Translations under genes and position numbers: made by a program
Notes under the pieces: generated by a model
Seen by the model: only the letters and a program-made list of their open reading frames with translations
What the model was told of the DNA's origin: nothing
The model's database searches: none
From: Toxorhynchites rutilus septentrionalis
Lineage: Eukaryota > Arthropoda > Insecta > Diptera > Culicidae
DNA: 64,000 nucleotides
NCBI RefSeq assembly: GCF_029784135.1
Contig: NC_073745.1
Location: 103,124,125-103,188,124, forward strand
Reading direction: 5' to 3'
Part shown: in pieces, positions 31,098 through 42,116 of the stretch
Layout: the number at the start of each line of letters is the position of its first letter
How positions within the stretch are numbered: the stretch's first letter is position 1

Positions 31098-32349
31098 ATG
31101 GAGGGGAACGAAACCTGCGATGTGGATAAGAGCATCGTAGATACTCCGCATGATTGTTTTTCTGAAGTTCTTCCTCCAAAGAAAGAGAAAAACCAATTAC
31201 TGTCAAATTCAATACCCAACCCAACAATGAATTTAACACAACTAACAAATGATCCTGTTTCACTCACCTCGGTTCAAAATCCAATTAATTCTCTTCAGCA
31301 TCCAATCATTGAGAATGTTCCTTTCAAGAATTTTTCTCGAATTCGACAATACCACAACGTTTCAGGATCATCGAAAACACCTTGTCAGAAACGAATAAAT
31401 TTTCTTCGATCCATAACAGAGACTTGGTGGGATGCCCATCCTGACGATTTGATTATGTTGTATAAAACAACCGTTTTATCTGTTATAGAGTATGGAAGTT
31501 TTTGCTTCAGGTCCGTTGCCCGTACTCATCCTGCAACCGGAGAGAATTCAATATCGCTGTTTGCGTCTTGCTCTAGGATGTATGCAGCCAACACATACAA
31601 TGAGCCTAGAAATTTTAGCTGGTATCCTTCCTCTTTCTGTGAGCTGTGAGCTTACTTTAGGCACTAAGCGAATGTTGATATATCATGAATTTCTGACCCT
31701 GGAAAGCCCATCTGCTTTATCTGGTTTCCAGTCCATTCCTTCAATTTTGTTCAATCCTTCTATTAATTTTGACTTGTCAATGAAAGTTTATGTGAGTGGT
31801 ATTTCAGTTGATCTCCGCTCCGATAGTTATGCCTGCAATACTCTTGTCAAGATATAAACATATTGACTCAACCAAAACTTTTTTTACTGATGGATCTAAT
31901 CTTAATGGTTCTACAGGCTTTGGGGTATATTAACTTCTCCACATTCCGTAAGCCTAGTTTACGGTGTTTGTTACGGAATTGGCTGCGATATACGCTGCTT
32001 TACAACATACTCAGTTCTTGTCACCCGAACATTTTAACATTTTGTCTGGAATCCAACAGCTTTTAAGTGTTTTGATGAGTAGATCATTTAATATCACTTT
32101 TGTATGGATTCCTTCTCATTGTTTGATACCAGGAAGTTTCCCTCAAATCATGGTTCAAAGGATATAATTATTCTCGTGATTTCATACGGGGAAGGTGCAG
32201 ACTCATGTCTAATCATTATTCCTCGAATGCACATCTTTTTCGTATTAATATTAGTGATAGTTACTTATGTATTTGTGGTAAAGGTTATCACGATATTGAT
32301 CACATTGTGTGGTATTGCTCTGAATTTTAAAATAAAAGGTCATCTTTAA
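31098..32349 (+). pseudogene. LOA/I-type non-LTR element with ORF1 fused to the RT end
   Basis: The frame starts with a plausible ORF1 N-terminus (MEGNETCDVDKSIVDTPHD) and runs, without a stop, straight into the C-terminal part of a reverse transcriptase: RINFLRSITETWWDAHPDDL and TVLSVIEYGSFCFRSVA. A shift then gives ERIQYRCLRLALGCMQ and MSLEILAGILPLSV. Decayed RNase H follows (TFFTDGSNLNGSTGFGVY at about 31880, FNITFVWIPSHCLIPG at about 32090). So about 4 kb of ORF1 and ORF2 was lost by a deletion that happened to keep frame. The RNase H relative at 38670-40759 is a similar element. Confidence 0.65.
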
Positions 32350-32945
32350 TAGAAAATTTTCGCGAAAAGGGGATGACATCCAATGTTTCGATCCGCTACA
32401 CGTAATCTCGATGCTATTTCGTTGATATATTATTTCCTCAAATCCATACACTTTCAAGTAAGAGTATTGTGTATTTTTTCTGTTATTTTTAATTATCGTT
32501 TACATTTTTTTGTTTTTTTGTTATGAACAATTTTATTATTTACCAATAATCTATGGTTTTGAACATTTTTATTTTTCTCCAACTAATTCCCCTCAAAAAT
32601 ACTCAGATGCACGCGATGCCAGCGATGTAATGTGGTGAAACCTCAGCCTGAAAAAGACTGGAGCGATATTCCAAAGAGGCACCAAGTAGGTTGATATTTT
32701 ATTGAATACTTCCCATGGTATTTTGTAATCGTATTATTTTTTCAGTAGCTTCGGCAACCCGTGTCGCTGTATCCGTGATGAAGGTCGAGAAAAGGGAGCT
32801 CTGGACGATGTGAAACCTCCATTTATTTGATGTAACGCTTGCATTTAAAAAAGTTGACAAATTTTACCAATTTGTGCATCGTCAATCATAGTAACCCATG
32901 AGTTTTCTCACAAAATTTGACAGCACTATCAGTCGAGCTGCGGAT
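32350..32945. other. No gene recognised
   Basis: AT-rich, likely 3' UTR of the preceding element and unrelated repeat DNA. Confidence 0.3.
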
Positions 32946-32948
32946 GTA

Positions 32949-33590
32949 ATGGCGAAAACAACTGCGCACCATAATTTGTGCGTATTGGGAGCTCCATCCT
33001 GTTACAAAGAAAGTGGACATCGTCAAGTACTTTGAGTTCGCCGGATATGCTCGTTCCGGTATCTATAATCTACTTACACTTCTTGAGAAGAATGGGAGCA
33101 TTGAACGGAAGTCTAGTTCCGGTCGACCGACGGTGCTACTCGATCGTAAACTGCAGCTGAAGCTAAAACAGAAAACGGAGGAAATCGTTCCGGGCTTTGG
33201 GCAGTGAAAAACTACCTAGCGGAGATAGATGTCATCATGCGGAAATGCAAATGAAGACCAGTCGTATCGGAACAGGAAGCTGTGACCCAGAAACAAAGGC
33301 TGAAAGTGATGGAGAGTTAAATTTTTCAGGCGAAGCAGAACGTCGCGATCGTCGTGGACGACGAGACGTATTTAACGCTGAAGGACAACGATTGGAAACT
33401 ATTTGTTTTACGTCCCCCACTACCGAGGTAAGTTCCGACTTGAAGTACATCTACCAAACCAAGTTCCCTATGAAGGTGCTTCTGTGACTAACTATCAGCG
33501 AAAAGGGGATGTCAAAGCCGCTCTTCTTCCGTTCAGGACATTCGGTGAACGGGGAGATTTACAGCGCAAACTTGTCGAAATATTTTAGTA
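32949..33590 (+). pseudogene. Tc1/mariner transposase fragment
   Basis: Starts MAKTTAHHNLCVLGAPS, shifts frame, then reads VDIVKYFEFAGYARSGIYNL and SGRPTVLLDRKLQLKLKQK (helix-turn-helix and GRP linker). At about 33330-33400 it reads FQAKQNVAIVVDDETYLTLK with the first catalytic Asp, and near 33510-33590 a KPLFFRSGHSVNGEIYSAKL block. Several frameshifts separate these. The second Asp and Glu are missing. Same subfamily as 19040-19291. Confidence 0.65.
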
Positions 33591-33634
33591 ACATGATCAA
33601 TAAAATTATATTTTATTCTTCTTTCTTTGTTTTT

Positions 33635-33668
33635 AAGAGGCTTTAAACTTTGCAGTTCATTCGCCTCT
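33635..33668. repeat. Single arm of the 3293-3772 MITE family
   Basis: GAGGCTTTAAACTTTGCAGTTC followed by ATTCGCCTCT matches the right arm of the MITE at 3723-3760. No partner arm is found nearby. Confidence 0.5.
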
Positions 33669-34139
33669 ATTATATTTTATGGGAAATTTGTCCAATTAAA
33701 TTATCTTCTGTAGATTTTTTTACGCCATTCAAAAATTGTCCATTAATTAATGCAAATGATATCAGCAGCAGTTTGTTCCCGTTTCTGTCGCTCAGCATAG
33801 CATCTTTCCCATATCATCAACTACAAACCTAGGTCAGCAGCGGTGTTGTCATCCAAATTCTGCAAATTATCCAGTAGTGACGATAAGCATGAACGCTTCT
33901 TTCGTGCCATTCCATCGTTTATCAGCATGTAGGCACCACCGAATCCGAAGCAGATTCTTGACACTTTGGCCGGTAAGGAATTCCGATCCGAGGCTAACTC
34001 ATTTCGACGTTCTCTTCGAGTAGAAGCTGCTAAAGCTCGAGTCACTTAACATCTGGACGCACTGCTTATTTTACTGTATCGTTCCCAGTGGTCGGCGACG
34101 GAATGTTTTGACAACAGTTTCTTTCGAAATGTTTTCTTT

Positions 34140-34645
34140 CTCAGGGCTGGAAAGGTCGTCACGATTCATTTGCCATTTGCAAATGGAAGCTATTTCGAAA
34201 ATCCGCCGTGGTCAGGTTCAAAAATAGCGAAATCCTTGAAATTGGCTAAATGGATCATGTGCAGCGTTCTCAAACATTTCCTTGAGTGGGATATTATTGA
34301 TCGCCAGGATCATAACAAGCGACGTAGTGAACCAGAGATCGGAAGCTGCATCTGCAGGTGTTAAGAACGATTAGAGCAAATCCAGGGCTGTCGGGTAATG
34401 ATACCGTCAGAAGGATTTTTCTGCGAGAAAGATTTCGATTTTTTGTCCGGTCAGTAAGAAACCAATCAGGACACTGAAACAGAAATGGCGAGTGGCCAAA
34501 AGACGTGCCCGGAAGTTGTACAATGAGGTTCTTACGAAGTACGAAAGATGCATCGTCATGGAGGACAAAATTGACGTGAAGATGGATTATAGGCAGTTTC
34601 CTGGAGAAAAGATTCAAAAAGACACTGAAAAAACGCTGTAGAAAA
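34140..34645 (+). pseudogene. DD37E-type Tc1/mariner fragment
   Basis: The reading VAKRRARKLYNEVLTKYERC, IVMEDKIDVKMDYRQFPGEK parallels the DD37E transposase at 38873-39881 (TRARKLYTEMLTKPHCLVMD, DETYVKADFRQLPG). The Asp is kept, but the DDET context has become EDKI. It ends at GAAAAAACGCTGTAGAAA (34627-34644), the inner part of that element's TIR but in the left-end orientation, which implies rearrangement. Confidence 0.55.
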
Positions 34646-34829
34646 TTACCCATTGGGTATTTTTTCTTGAAAATTTAGGTAGAAGTAGTTTAGGGGCTGT
34701 CCACATACCACGTGGACAGAAAAAGCATGATTTTAGACACCCCCTCCCCCTCCGTGGACAAGCGTGGACATTTTCTATACCCCTCCCTCTGTTGTCCACG
34801 CGGACATTTTTTCTCTTCTTGGAAACAAA

Positions 34830-36190
34830 ATTCGGGGAAAAAATTGTGTTGCGTATAAATTCTATTTTAAATTCATTTTATTTTCTATTCTTTGTTTTTA
34901 CTTGGTAAAAATGTTAGCTTCATTAGTAATAGCGGTTTGTAATCAATTTTTGGTTTATTGCCAAACATTGCCCTTGAAGTTATTTGTATCACTGTTTAGT
35001 TAGAAACATCACTAGTGAATCTAGTCTCGGACATTTTCTGTCATAAATCAACGTATGCTGGTTGAGCTGTTTCAGTTTTTAAGCTGGAATGTTCTTTAAG
35101 CTTCCGACTGAAATGAAATATATAGTGTAGGATATAATAACATAATAACAGGCCATTTGTACTTTATTGTTTTGTAAGGCGCTAAACTACTATCTATCAC
35201 TCCTTTTCAAAATTTCAATCGATTTTGCATGAATTACAACCAGTTTCTAATCCGTAACTCATTTTAGTTCAATGTCCGTTCAAATAATGATACTGCTTTT
35301 TAGCTACATCTACCCTTCATAAGATTATTCATCAAAGTTCTCAAATGGGTTTTGATCTGGGAAGTCCCTAGTCCCTGAAGACCGTCCGGATTTCGTTAAC
35401 TGGTGCCCAATTACCCAATAATCGCGGTGGTTTTGACACAAAAACAGCAACAAATGATTCCGAAATACTTCGTTCTACTCCTGACTTTTCCATCTGGTTC
35501 TATAGTTATGAAACACTGGCGGTTTTGTTTTTTCAATGTTTCGCGCCTGAATAGAATAATTAAATTCAAATAGATAATCTTATAAACGCTCAAAATAATT
35601 TGTCCCTAATGGTTGATACTGTTCACTTAATTTTTCTAAAAAAACTAGCTTCGTTTAATCATCAATCTGCTCTACAAAAATCTACCAATGATCTTTCTTC
35701 ACAACTTCGTAAGTTTGGGGATATGTAGGGTTATTCGAAATAGTTTTGCCAATTTGTAGGGGGAAAACAAAAGCATAATTTTTAGAATACACACTTGTAC
35801 GATTCCATACTTCGTTTCATAACTATAGAACCACTCATTTTTCTTTTTAGAGCTTTTAGAGATGCGAAAGATATCGGTCCAAATAATGAAATGGTATACA
35901 ATGACTATTTTCGTTTATAAAACAAACTTTGTAACCTACATTGTTTTGTAATCTTTCAAAAAACAAAGTATCGGTGTTTCATAACTTTAGAACCATATGT
36001 TACTCCCCATTTAACATAATCACTCCTTCATAAAATTAACGAAGATAGTTAATGTTTCCCACTATTTACACTTCGTTTCAATCGAGCTTTTCCTGATCGC
36101 TAAAGAATTCAAAAACTTGAGTGGTTTTAACTTCTTGAAAGGTACTGTATGTGCACCGTTTTTTTCTCCACAAATCTACAGACTTTTTGT
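34830..36190. other. No gene; three diverged TTCTATAGTTATGAAACA-type motifs
   Basis: Related motifs lie at about 35497-35515, 35815-35835 and 35975-35995 in both orientations (GGTTCTATAGTTATGAAACA and its complement). They resemble ends of Tc1-type or MITE elements. No coding frame is recognised. Confidence 0.35.
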
Positions 36191-36192
36191 TT

Positions 36193-37985
36193 TCTCGCCA
36201 AAAAACAGGAAGTGGGTTATATCTATGGTATAACCGCAAGGGTGACGTAGGACTATCGTTGATTTAGAGATCATTTGTATGAAGTTGAATCTGAATTCAT
36301 TCTGAATGAATGAATATTTGGAGAACTTCGAAAACGAGAGCGTTACGTTGGAGGCACAAGGTTTTATGCATCCAATATTGGATACGGAAATATCCTACTG
36401 ATGGGGAAGAATAATCTTCAGAAGCTGTCCTGTTGATTGCGATTGATTGAAAAATCACAAAACCTAATGTATTTGGTCACAGTGTTACATGGATAGAAAA
36501 CATTAAAATAAACTCTTTCACATGAATATATTTTGAAAATTCCCAAAGGAACTGGCAGATTATTTTCAGTAACGATTAGATATTTCCACATTTTCCTCGA
36601 TACTGGAAGCCCACCAGTGGTTAATGCCAACTCGATAACCACCTGTTAATAGCACTTGATTGAAGCATATTTGGTCACAGTGTTACATGGATAGAAAACA
36701 TTCAATTAAACTCTTTCACATGAATATATTTTGAAAATTCCCAAAGGAACTGGCAGATTATTTTCCAGCAATGATTAGATCTTTCCGGAACTTTCTCGAT
36801 GCTGAATGCAATACTAACGGAAAGAGTTCTGCGCGTGTATGTGTCGATCCTTCGCCGTCTACCTTCTCCAGCACGTTAGGCATCGATGTTGTCTTGTCGA
36901 TGTCCACACGAAAAATGAATGTGTCTCACCACCAGAATATCGCTTAAGTATGCTTTTTGTGTGTGATTGAACCGAGAGAAGGTGTGGTTTACGATGGCAA
37001 TTTGGAAGGCAAACTAGAGGGGAATGAACTCTCTGAGCTCGGAACTTTCGGCGAATGAGCAATAATCGATTGCGGGCGCATACAATATTGGATACGGAAA
37101 TATCCTACTGATGGGGAAGAATAATCTTCTGAAGCTATCCTGTTAATTGCGATTGATTGAAAAACCACAAAACCATATGTATTTGGTCACAGTGTTACAT
37201 GGATAGAAAACATTCAATTAAACTCTTTCACATGAATATATTTTGAAAATTCCCAAAGGAACTGGCAGATTATTTTCAGTAACGATTAGATATTTCCACA
37301 TTTTCCTCGATACTGGAAGCCCACCAGTGGTTAATGCCAACTCGATAACCACCTGTGTTACATGGATAGAAAACATTCAATTAAACTCTTTCACATGAAT
37401 GTATTTTTAAATTCCCAGAGGAACTGGCAGATTATTTTCCGGATCTTTCTCGATGCTGAATGGCATCCAAACGAAAAGAATTCCGCGCGTGTATGTGTGT
37501 GTGTGTGTGTGTAGCGGCTGCTTCGAGATCTTCCCGGGGAACCGTTTGTGGCATCACTCTCCTCCTGATAGATTCCCTTCTGGCCTAGGGTGCACAAACA
37601 GTCTCTTGGTGACACCGTTCATCCGCGCTTTCATGATAAATAAAGAGCTTCACCGCAACAGCGACAACATCCTCCAATCGCTGTTCAATTAGAACTGAGT
37701 GGATTTCCGAGCGCCGCTCGCTTATATACCGATTGGTGATTTCAATAGCCTGTTTTGAAAGCAATTTTAGGACTATTGAAACAAGTTTTTGGATCAAAAA
37801 GTAACAAGTATATAACGCGTAGACATTTCATCTTTCGAATGAAGTGTTTATCATACCATTTCGTTCAGTTGTTTAGGAGCTATTAACGCTCAAAATCTCG
37901 GTCTCCGGCGTAACGCTTTCGTTTTCGAAACTTTGATTTTACACCCCGGTATAGAAATGAAAGACGTAGTCCTACGTCAAAACTC
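36193..37985 (-). repeat. TTGACGTAG-terminus repeat, copy A (longest)
   Basis: A 1.8-kb element. Its minus-strand start is TTTGACGTAGGACTACGTCT (37985) and its other end reads CCTACGTCACCCTTGCGG to CACTTCCTGTTTTTTGG (36193). Inside are four modules of GGTCACAGTGTTACATGGAT...CTCTTTCACATGAATATA (near 36475, 36665, 37187, 37350), a TG microsatellite (37495-37511) and the TATA/initiator unit at 37690-37735. Copies B (57787-58550) and C (59866-60990) lie in the opposite orientation. Short frames inside are not conserved. Confidence 0.75.
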
Positions 37986-37989
37986 TGCA

Positions 37990-38335
37990 GGATACTTTTT
38001 ATGCCATTCCATGAGTCGAAATTCTTGCCCTTCTTCCCAACGGCATCTGAAGATGCAATATCTGGTGAGTATTGCCCAAATAGGTACTCCACCGAGTACC
38101 ACATCCCAGTCAAACTCCAAGAATTTTTCTTCGGGCTGTCGAAAAAATATGGGATTTGGCATAATTCTGGTGGAACACTCACCTATCATATTGGCTAATC
38201 ATAAATCGCTGATTTGTTTAGTTGCGTACTTGAACTTGCTGGAATTTATAATACATAAGGCAGAATACCGTTCGAATCTCACCAGATACAAAGATGACTT
38301 TCTCCGAGTGAAGACCAGTTTTGGGGATAGCTGAT
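37990..38335 (-). pseudogene. Mariner transposase C-terminal fragment
   Basis: The minus-strand frame includes QYSPDIASSDAVGKKGKNFD and SWNGIKSIL. YSPDIASSD is the third catalytic Asp motif of mariner (SPDLxPxD). Repeat copy A starts immediately at its 3' side, replacing the last codons. The sequence upstream of the motif is not recognisable. Confidence 0.6.
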
Positions 38336-38720
38336 TATGGTTCATTCGGCTTGCCTCAAAGATACACTCCAAAATACAATCTCAATACACATTTCAGCAA
38401 ATAAGTTCAACTATATGAAAATTATAGATGTTCAGCATTATCAGACAGCTCAATCCTTTTTGTCGATAAATACGAATGAATTTATTGAAAATGCAGAATG
38501 CAGAAATTTTTATATATTGTTGAACACAGATGTAAACAGTTTTTTTTTCAAAATATTCATTCAACGTGGATATTGTCTATATCCCCTCCCCCCTCACCGT
38601 GGACAAGCGTGGATATTTCCGTAGCCCCTACCTCCCCAACAGTTGTCCACGTGGTATGTGGACAGCTCCTTAAAGTGTACAGTTTACACTGTATTTTTAT
38701 CGCTGTCAGTTTTTCGTATA

Positions 38721-40016
38721 AAGGGTGTGTCACATCAAATTGCATCACGGAAAAAACGCTGTAGAAATTTAATTTTTAGGAATTATATCTTCAGCTTTCG
38801 CTTATAATCAGATAAGAGTGTATAGATCACGTTGGCCATGCTTCACTGTCAATTTTCCGTAAATTTGGAAAAATGTCGTCGAACGAAAAAGAGCGTCGTG
38901 AATTAATCCTGTGCACTCATTTCGAGAATCCGGAGTTGTCACATCGGGACATCGGTAAGATGCTGGGAATCGTCCAATCCACGGTCAGCAGAGTACTAAT
39001 ACGATACTTCGAGAACCTAACCATCGACCGGAAGGTGAAGAACGGCAAAAATGGATGCTCCGTCAGTGAAAAAGATCACAAGCGCGTAGTTAAGCAGTTT
39101 AGACGTGATCCGAGTTGTTCGGTCCGGGATGTCGCCAATAAGCTGAATTTGTCAAGTTCATTCGTCCAGCGGACCAAGCAGCGGGAGGGCCTGCGTACAT
39201 ACAAGGTTCAGAAGGCTCCTAACCGCGACGAAAGGCAAAACATGGTGGGGAAGACGCGAGCCCGGAAGCTGTACACCGAAATGCTGACGAAGCCGCATTG
39301 CCTGGTAATGGACGACGAAACCTACGTCAAAGCGGACTTTCGTCAGCTGCCGGGCCTGTTGTTCTTCTCCGCAGAGGACAAATTCAGCGTTCCGGAGGAG
39401 ATTCGCAAGCACAAACTATCCAAGTTTGCCAAAAAGTACATGGTGTGGCAAGCGATCTGCTCTTGCGGAAAGCGGAGCGCCCCCCTCGTGATGACCGGCA
39501 CGGTAAACGGGCAGGTTTACCTTAAGGAGTGCCTACAGAAGCGCTCACTACCACTATTGAAGCAGCACGAGGGCCCCACCATCTTCTGGCCAGATCTCGC
39601 TTCGTGCCACTATTCAAAGGACGTGTTGGAGTGGTACGAAGCCAACGGGGTCACCTTCGTGCCAAAGGAAATGAACCCGCCCAACGCGAGCTTCGCCCAA
39701 TAGAGAAATATTGGGCGATTATGAAGCAGGCCCTCCGGAAGAACCCAAAAGTTGTCAAATCGGAGGTGGACTTCAAGAGAAAATGGATTTCTGTTCAAAA
39801 AAAAAACTACAACCTGACGTTGTACAGAACCTTATGGACGGGGTAAAGAGGAAGGTGCGAGCATACGGGCTTGGGCTCTAAGTATGAATAAAAAGAAAAT
39901 GCCAAAAGTTGTTTAATAGTTTTTATTTTACTGTCTAAAATTTTCAAAAGGATCGGTCTACTGGGCGAATTTCTACAGCGTTTTTTCCGTGATGCAATTT
40001 GATGTGACACACCCTT
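38721..40016 (+). mobile_element. DD37E Tc1/mariner element with perfect TIRs
   Basis: 1296 bp between TA duplications (38719-38720 and 40017-40018). The TIRs are 49 bp without mismatch (38721-38769, 39968-40016), beginning AAGGGTGTGTCACATCAAAT. The element lies within a non-LTR RNase H sequence whose frame continues on the other side. Perfect TIRs suggest a recent copy, although its transposase is frameshifted, so it must have been moved by another copy or decayed after insertion. Confidence 0.9.
38873..39881 (+). pseudogene. DD37E transposase, two frameshifts
   Basis: ATG at 38873. Paired helix-turn-helix DNA-binding region (residues about 1-110; DIGKMLGIVQSTVSRVL, DVANKLNLSSSFVQRT), then the DDE domain: CLVMDDETYVKADF (first Asp), IFWPDLASCHYSKDVLEWYE (second Asp), then, after a shift near 39690, LRPIEKYWAIMKQALRK with the catalytic Glu. 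Restoring the shift places 37 residues between the second Asp and the Glu, the DD37E signature known in mosquitoes. A second shift in the A9 run near 39798-39806 precedes the C-terminus, which ends at TAA 39881. About 335 residues in all. It would cut and paste the element if intact. Confidence 0.85.
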
Positions 40017-41110
40017 TATTGCTGAATTGGCAGCAATACATTGGGCGCTGGACAGCGTCGCCTCACGACCTGTTGAACACTATTACATTGTAACGGATAG
40101 TCTTAGCTCTGTCGAAGCTATCCGTTCAGTGAGGCCGGAAAAGCACTCGCCGTACTTCCTTGAGAGAATACGAGAAAATTTGAGTGCTTTAACCAGACGC
40201 TGTTATGTCATTACCTTTGTCTGGGTCCCTTCACATTGCTCAATTCCGGGTAACGAGAGGGCTGACTCATTGGCAAAGGTAGGTGCAATTGAAGGCGATA
40301 TTTATCAGCGTCAAATCGCTTTCAATGAATTTTATTCTTTAGTCCGTAAAAATACCATCGCTAACTGGCAACGTAAGTGGAACGAAGATGAATTGGGTCG
40401 GTGGCTTCACTCGATTATCCCTAAGGTTAGCCTCATGGTTCAAATGTCTGGACTTAAGTCGGGACTTTATTCGCACCTTCTCTCGACTCATGTCCAATCA
40501 CTGTTCGTTAGACGCGCTACTCTTTCGTTTTAATCTTGCCGATGGCAATATCTGTGCTTGTGGCCAAGGTTACCACGACATCGAACACGTTGTTTGGTCG
40601 TGCGAGGAATATCTTGTTGCCAGATCGAATTTAGAAAACTCTCTTCGGGCTAGAGGAAGGCAGCCCAATGTGCCGGTGAGAGATGTGTTGGCTCGGTTAG
40701 ACCTTGATTACATGTCCCAAATATATGTCTTCCTAAAAGCTATCGATCTTCGTGTGTGATTGTCCTTATATCCTTATATTCTTCTTTTCCTTTTCCTTCG
40801 CGAGAAATCAAATCCCTTCTTACTAACAATAGAATAAGGTGAAATGTAAATACATGTTAGATATAAGATAGGCTTAAGAATTGAGTATGATGAATGTGAG
40901 TGCGAATGTGAGTGTGAACATTGTCAACATATCCTTATATCCCATCCTTTTCCTGAAACAAAATGTCACCTAAACTCGAGCAAGCCGCGAGTAATCGGTT
41001 CTCTACTTCATTAACATTAGAATTAATAAAAAATGTTTATATATACTTGTAACTGTACAGATAGGAGTTTGGCTCCTTTAAACTTATGTAACTGAGCCTG
41101 TAAAAATAAA

Positions 41111-41855
41111 CGATTTAATAAATAATTGGCAAAACGCAATCCGTTCGTCCTTCTGTCGCTCTGCAAAGCTGTAACAAATCTTGTTAGCACATATAACAAG
41201 CCTTAAGAAAGGCTGTAAGCAGAAAACTTTTATTTTTCCGTACTCTTTTGCGCTAAAAACACGTTCGAATCGGTGGAATGTCAGTTGCACCTTGGGCCAA
41301 GCCTCACCATCGCTCACTTTATATAGCCATATAGTTAACATTGTAGCGACCGCCTATATTTATTTATAATCTCATTTTTTGTCTCCCTCCTTCACCTTGT
41401 CCATACGTTTCGTCCGTACCCATGGTTGCTTGTAATGAATAGCTGTTTGCTGCGGGAGCGCAGACGAAATGTGTGGGAAAGTAGTGTGTATGGGAAAGTA
41501 GGGAATTCTTTCTTCCAATTTTTCATCATTTTGATATGAGCTGATAACCCTAATGTGTAGCATACAAATAATTGCTGAGGATATTTCCTATCAATGTGTG
41601 TATTTGGAACCAAAGTCCATTCATTAATTGAGGAGGTATTAGCGTTCAAAAACTGAACAATTTTTCACACAGAAATATTGAAATGAGCCCCTAGCCCTAC
41701 GTCAAAAGACTTTAAACATAAAGATGAATAATGAAGAACACTCATCACATGACCCCCACGACATGTAGTCTATAATCTCAGCCAAGTGTATGGGCGTATT
41801 GCTTTTTACATGAGACAGGATCATTGTTAGCGTGTGATGCAGATTCGATTACTGC
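41111..41855. other. No gene recognised
   Basis: Unique-looking sequence between the non-LTR 3' end and the astacin downstream region. A CCCTACGTCA repeat end occurs near 41696. Confidence 0.35.
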
Positions 41856-41859
41856 AACA

Positions 41860-42055
41860 GCTTGAACAATGCTTTACTTGCGACAGTTAAAATTATGCAC
41901 GATTCGGCGACATCATACCATAACTGCTCTGCCCTGACTTACCCCGACATGAATCCGATGGAAAACACGTGGAAGCATTCGCCAAGGGATGCATCACTAC
42001 CAAGCGACAGTTGATTGAAGCACTATGACCCGTGAAGTGGACTGAGTTATCTGGA
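41860..42055 (+). pseudogene. Tc1-like transposase C-terminal fragment
   Basis: Broken + strand frames give PDLP / TYPDMNPMENTWKH (the region of the catalytic Glu: PDLNPIEN in Tc1) and then KRQLIEAL, PVKWTEL. Only about 60 residues remain. It ends just before the poly(A) signal of the astacin gene on the opposite strand. Confidence 0.5.
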
Positions 42056-42059
42056 TTTT

Positions 42060-42067
42060 TTTTTATT
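42060..42067 (-). terminator. Poly(A) signal of the astacin gene
   Basis: AATAAA on the minus strand about 50 nt after the stop codon at 42117. Confidence 0.5.
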
Positions 42068-42116
42068 TCAAATACTTTGCATTATGTGAGCTCTGTAGAT
42101 TCTTTAATATAAACCG

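Larger units (their letters stand above)
34693..38669. mobile_element. ~4-kb element with 26-bp terminal inverted repeats
   Basis: The left end GGGGCTGTCCACATACCACG(TGGACA) at 34693-34718 and the right end at 38644-38669 are reverse complements with one mismatch. Inner parts are also related (CCGTGGACAAGCGTGGA near both ends). The right flank is TTAA and the left flank TTTA, so a TTAA duplication with one change is likely. No transposase is seen inside; the interior holds AT-rich DNA, a 1.8-kb repeat (36193-37985) and a mariner fragment. It is therefore a non-autonomous or gutted DNA transposon. The superfamily is uncertain. Confidence 0.55.
38670..41110 (+). mobile_element. 5'-truncated I/LOA-type non-LTR element (RNase H to 3' end)
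   Basis: After removal of the DD37E insertion (38721-40016), the + strand reads VYSLH...SVF then IAELAAIHWALDSVASRPVE, HYYIVTDSLSSVEAIRSVRP and TFVWVPSHCSIPGNERADSL. These are RNase H motifs (E in AELAA, D in TDSLSS, the final NERAD). A shift near 40440 leads to the C-terminal zinc-type region (CSLDALLFRF..., CACGQGYHDIEHVVWSC), ending at 40759. The 3' UTR runs to about 41110 (AATAAACGATTTAATAAATA). Confidence 0.7.

Noticed and set aside
36859..37062. 67-codon frame conserved with 60859-61080
   Set aside because: The conservation reflects the shared repeat (copies A and C); no start context or known domain, and copy B lacks it.
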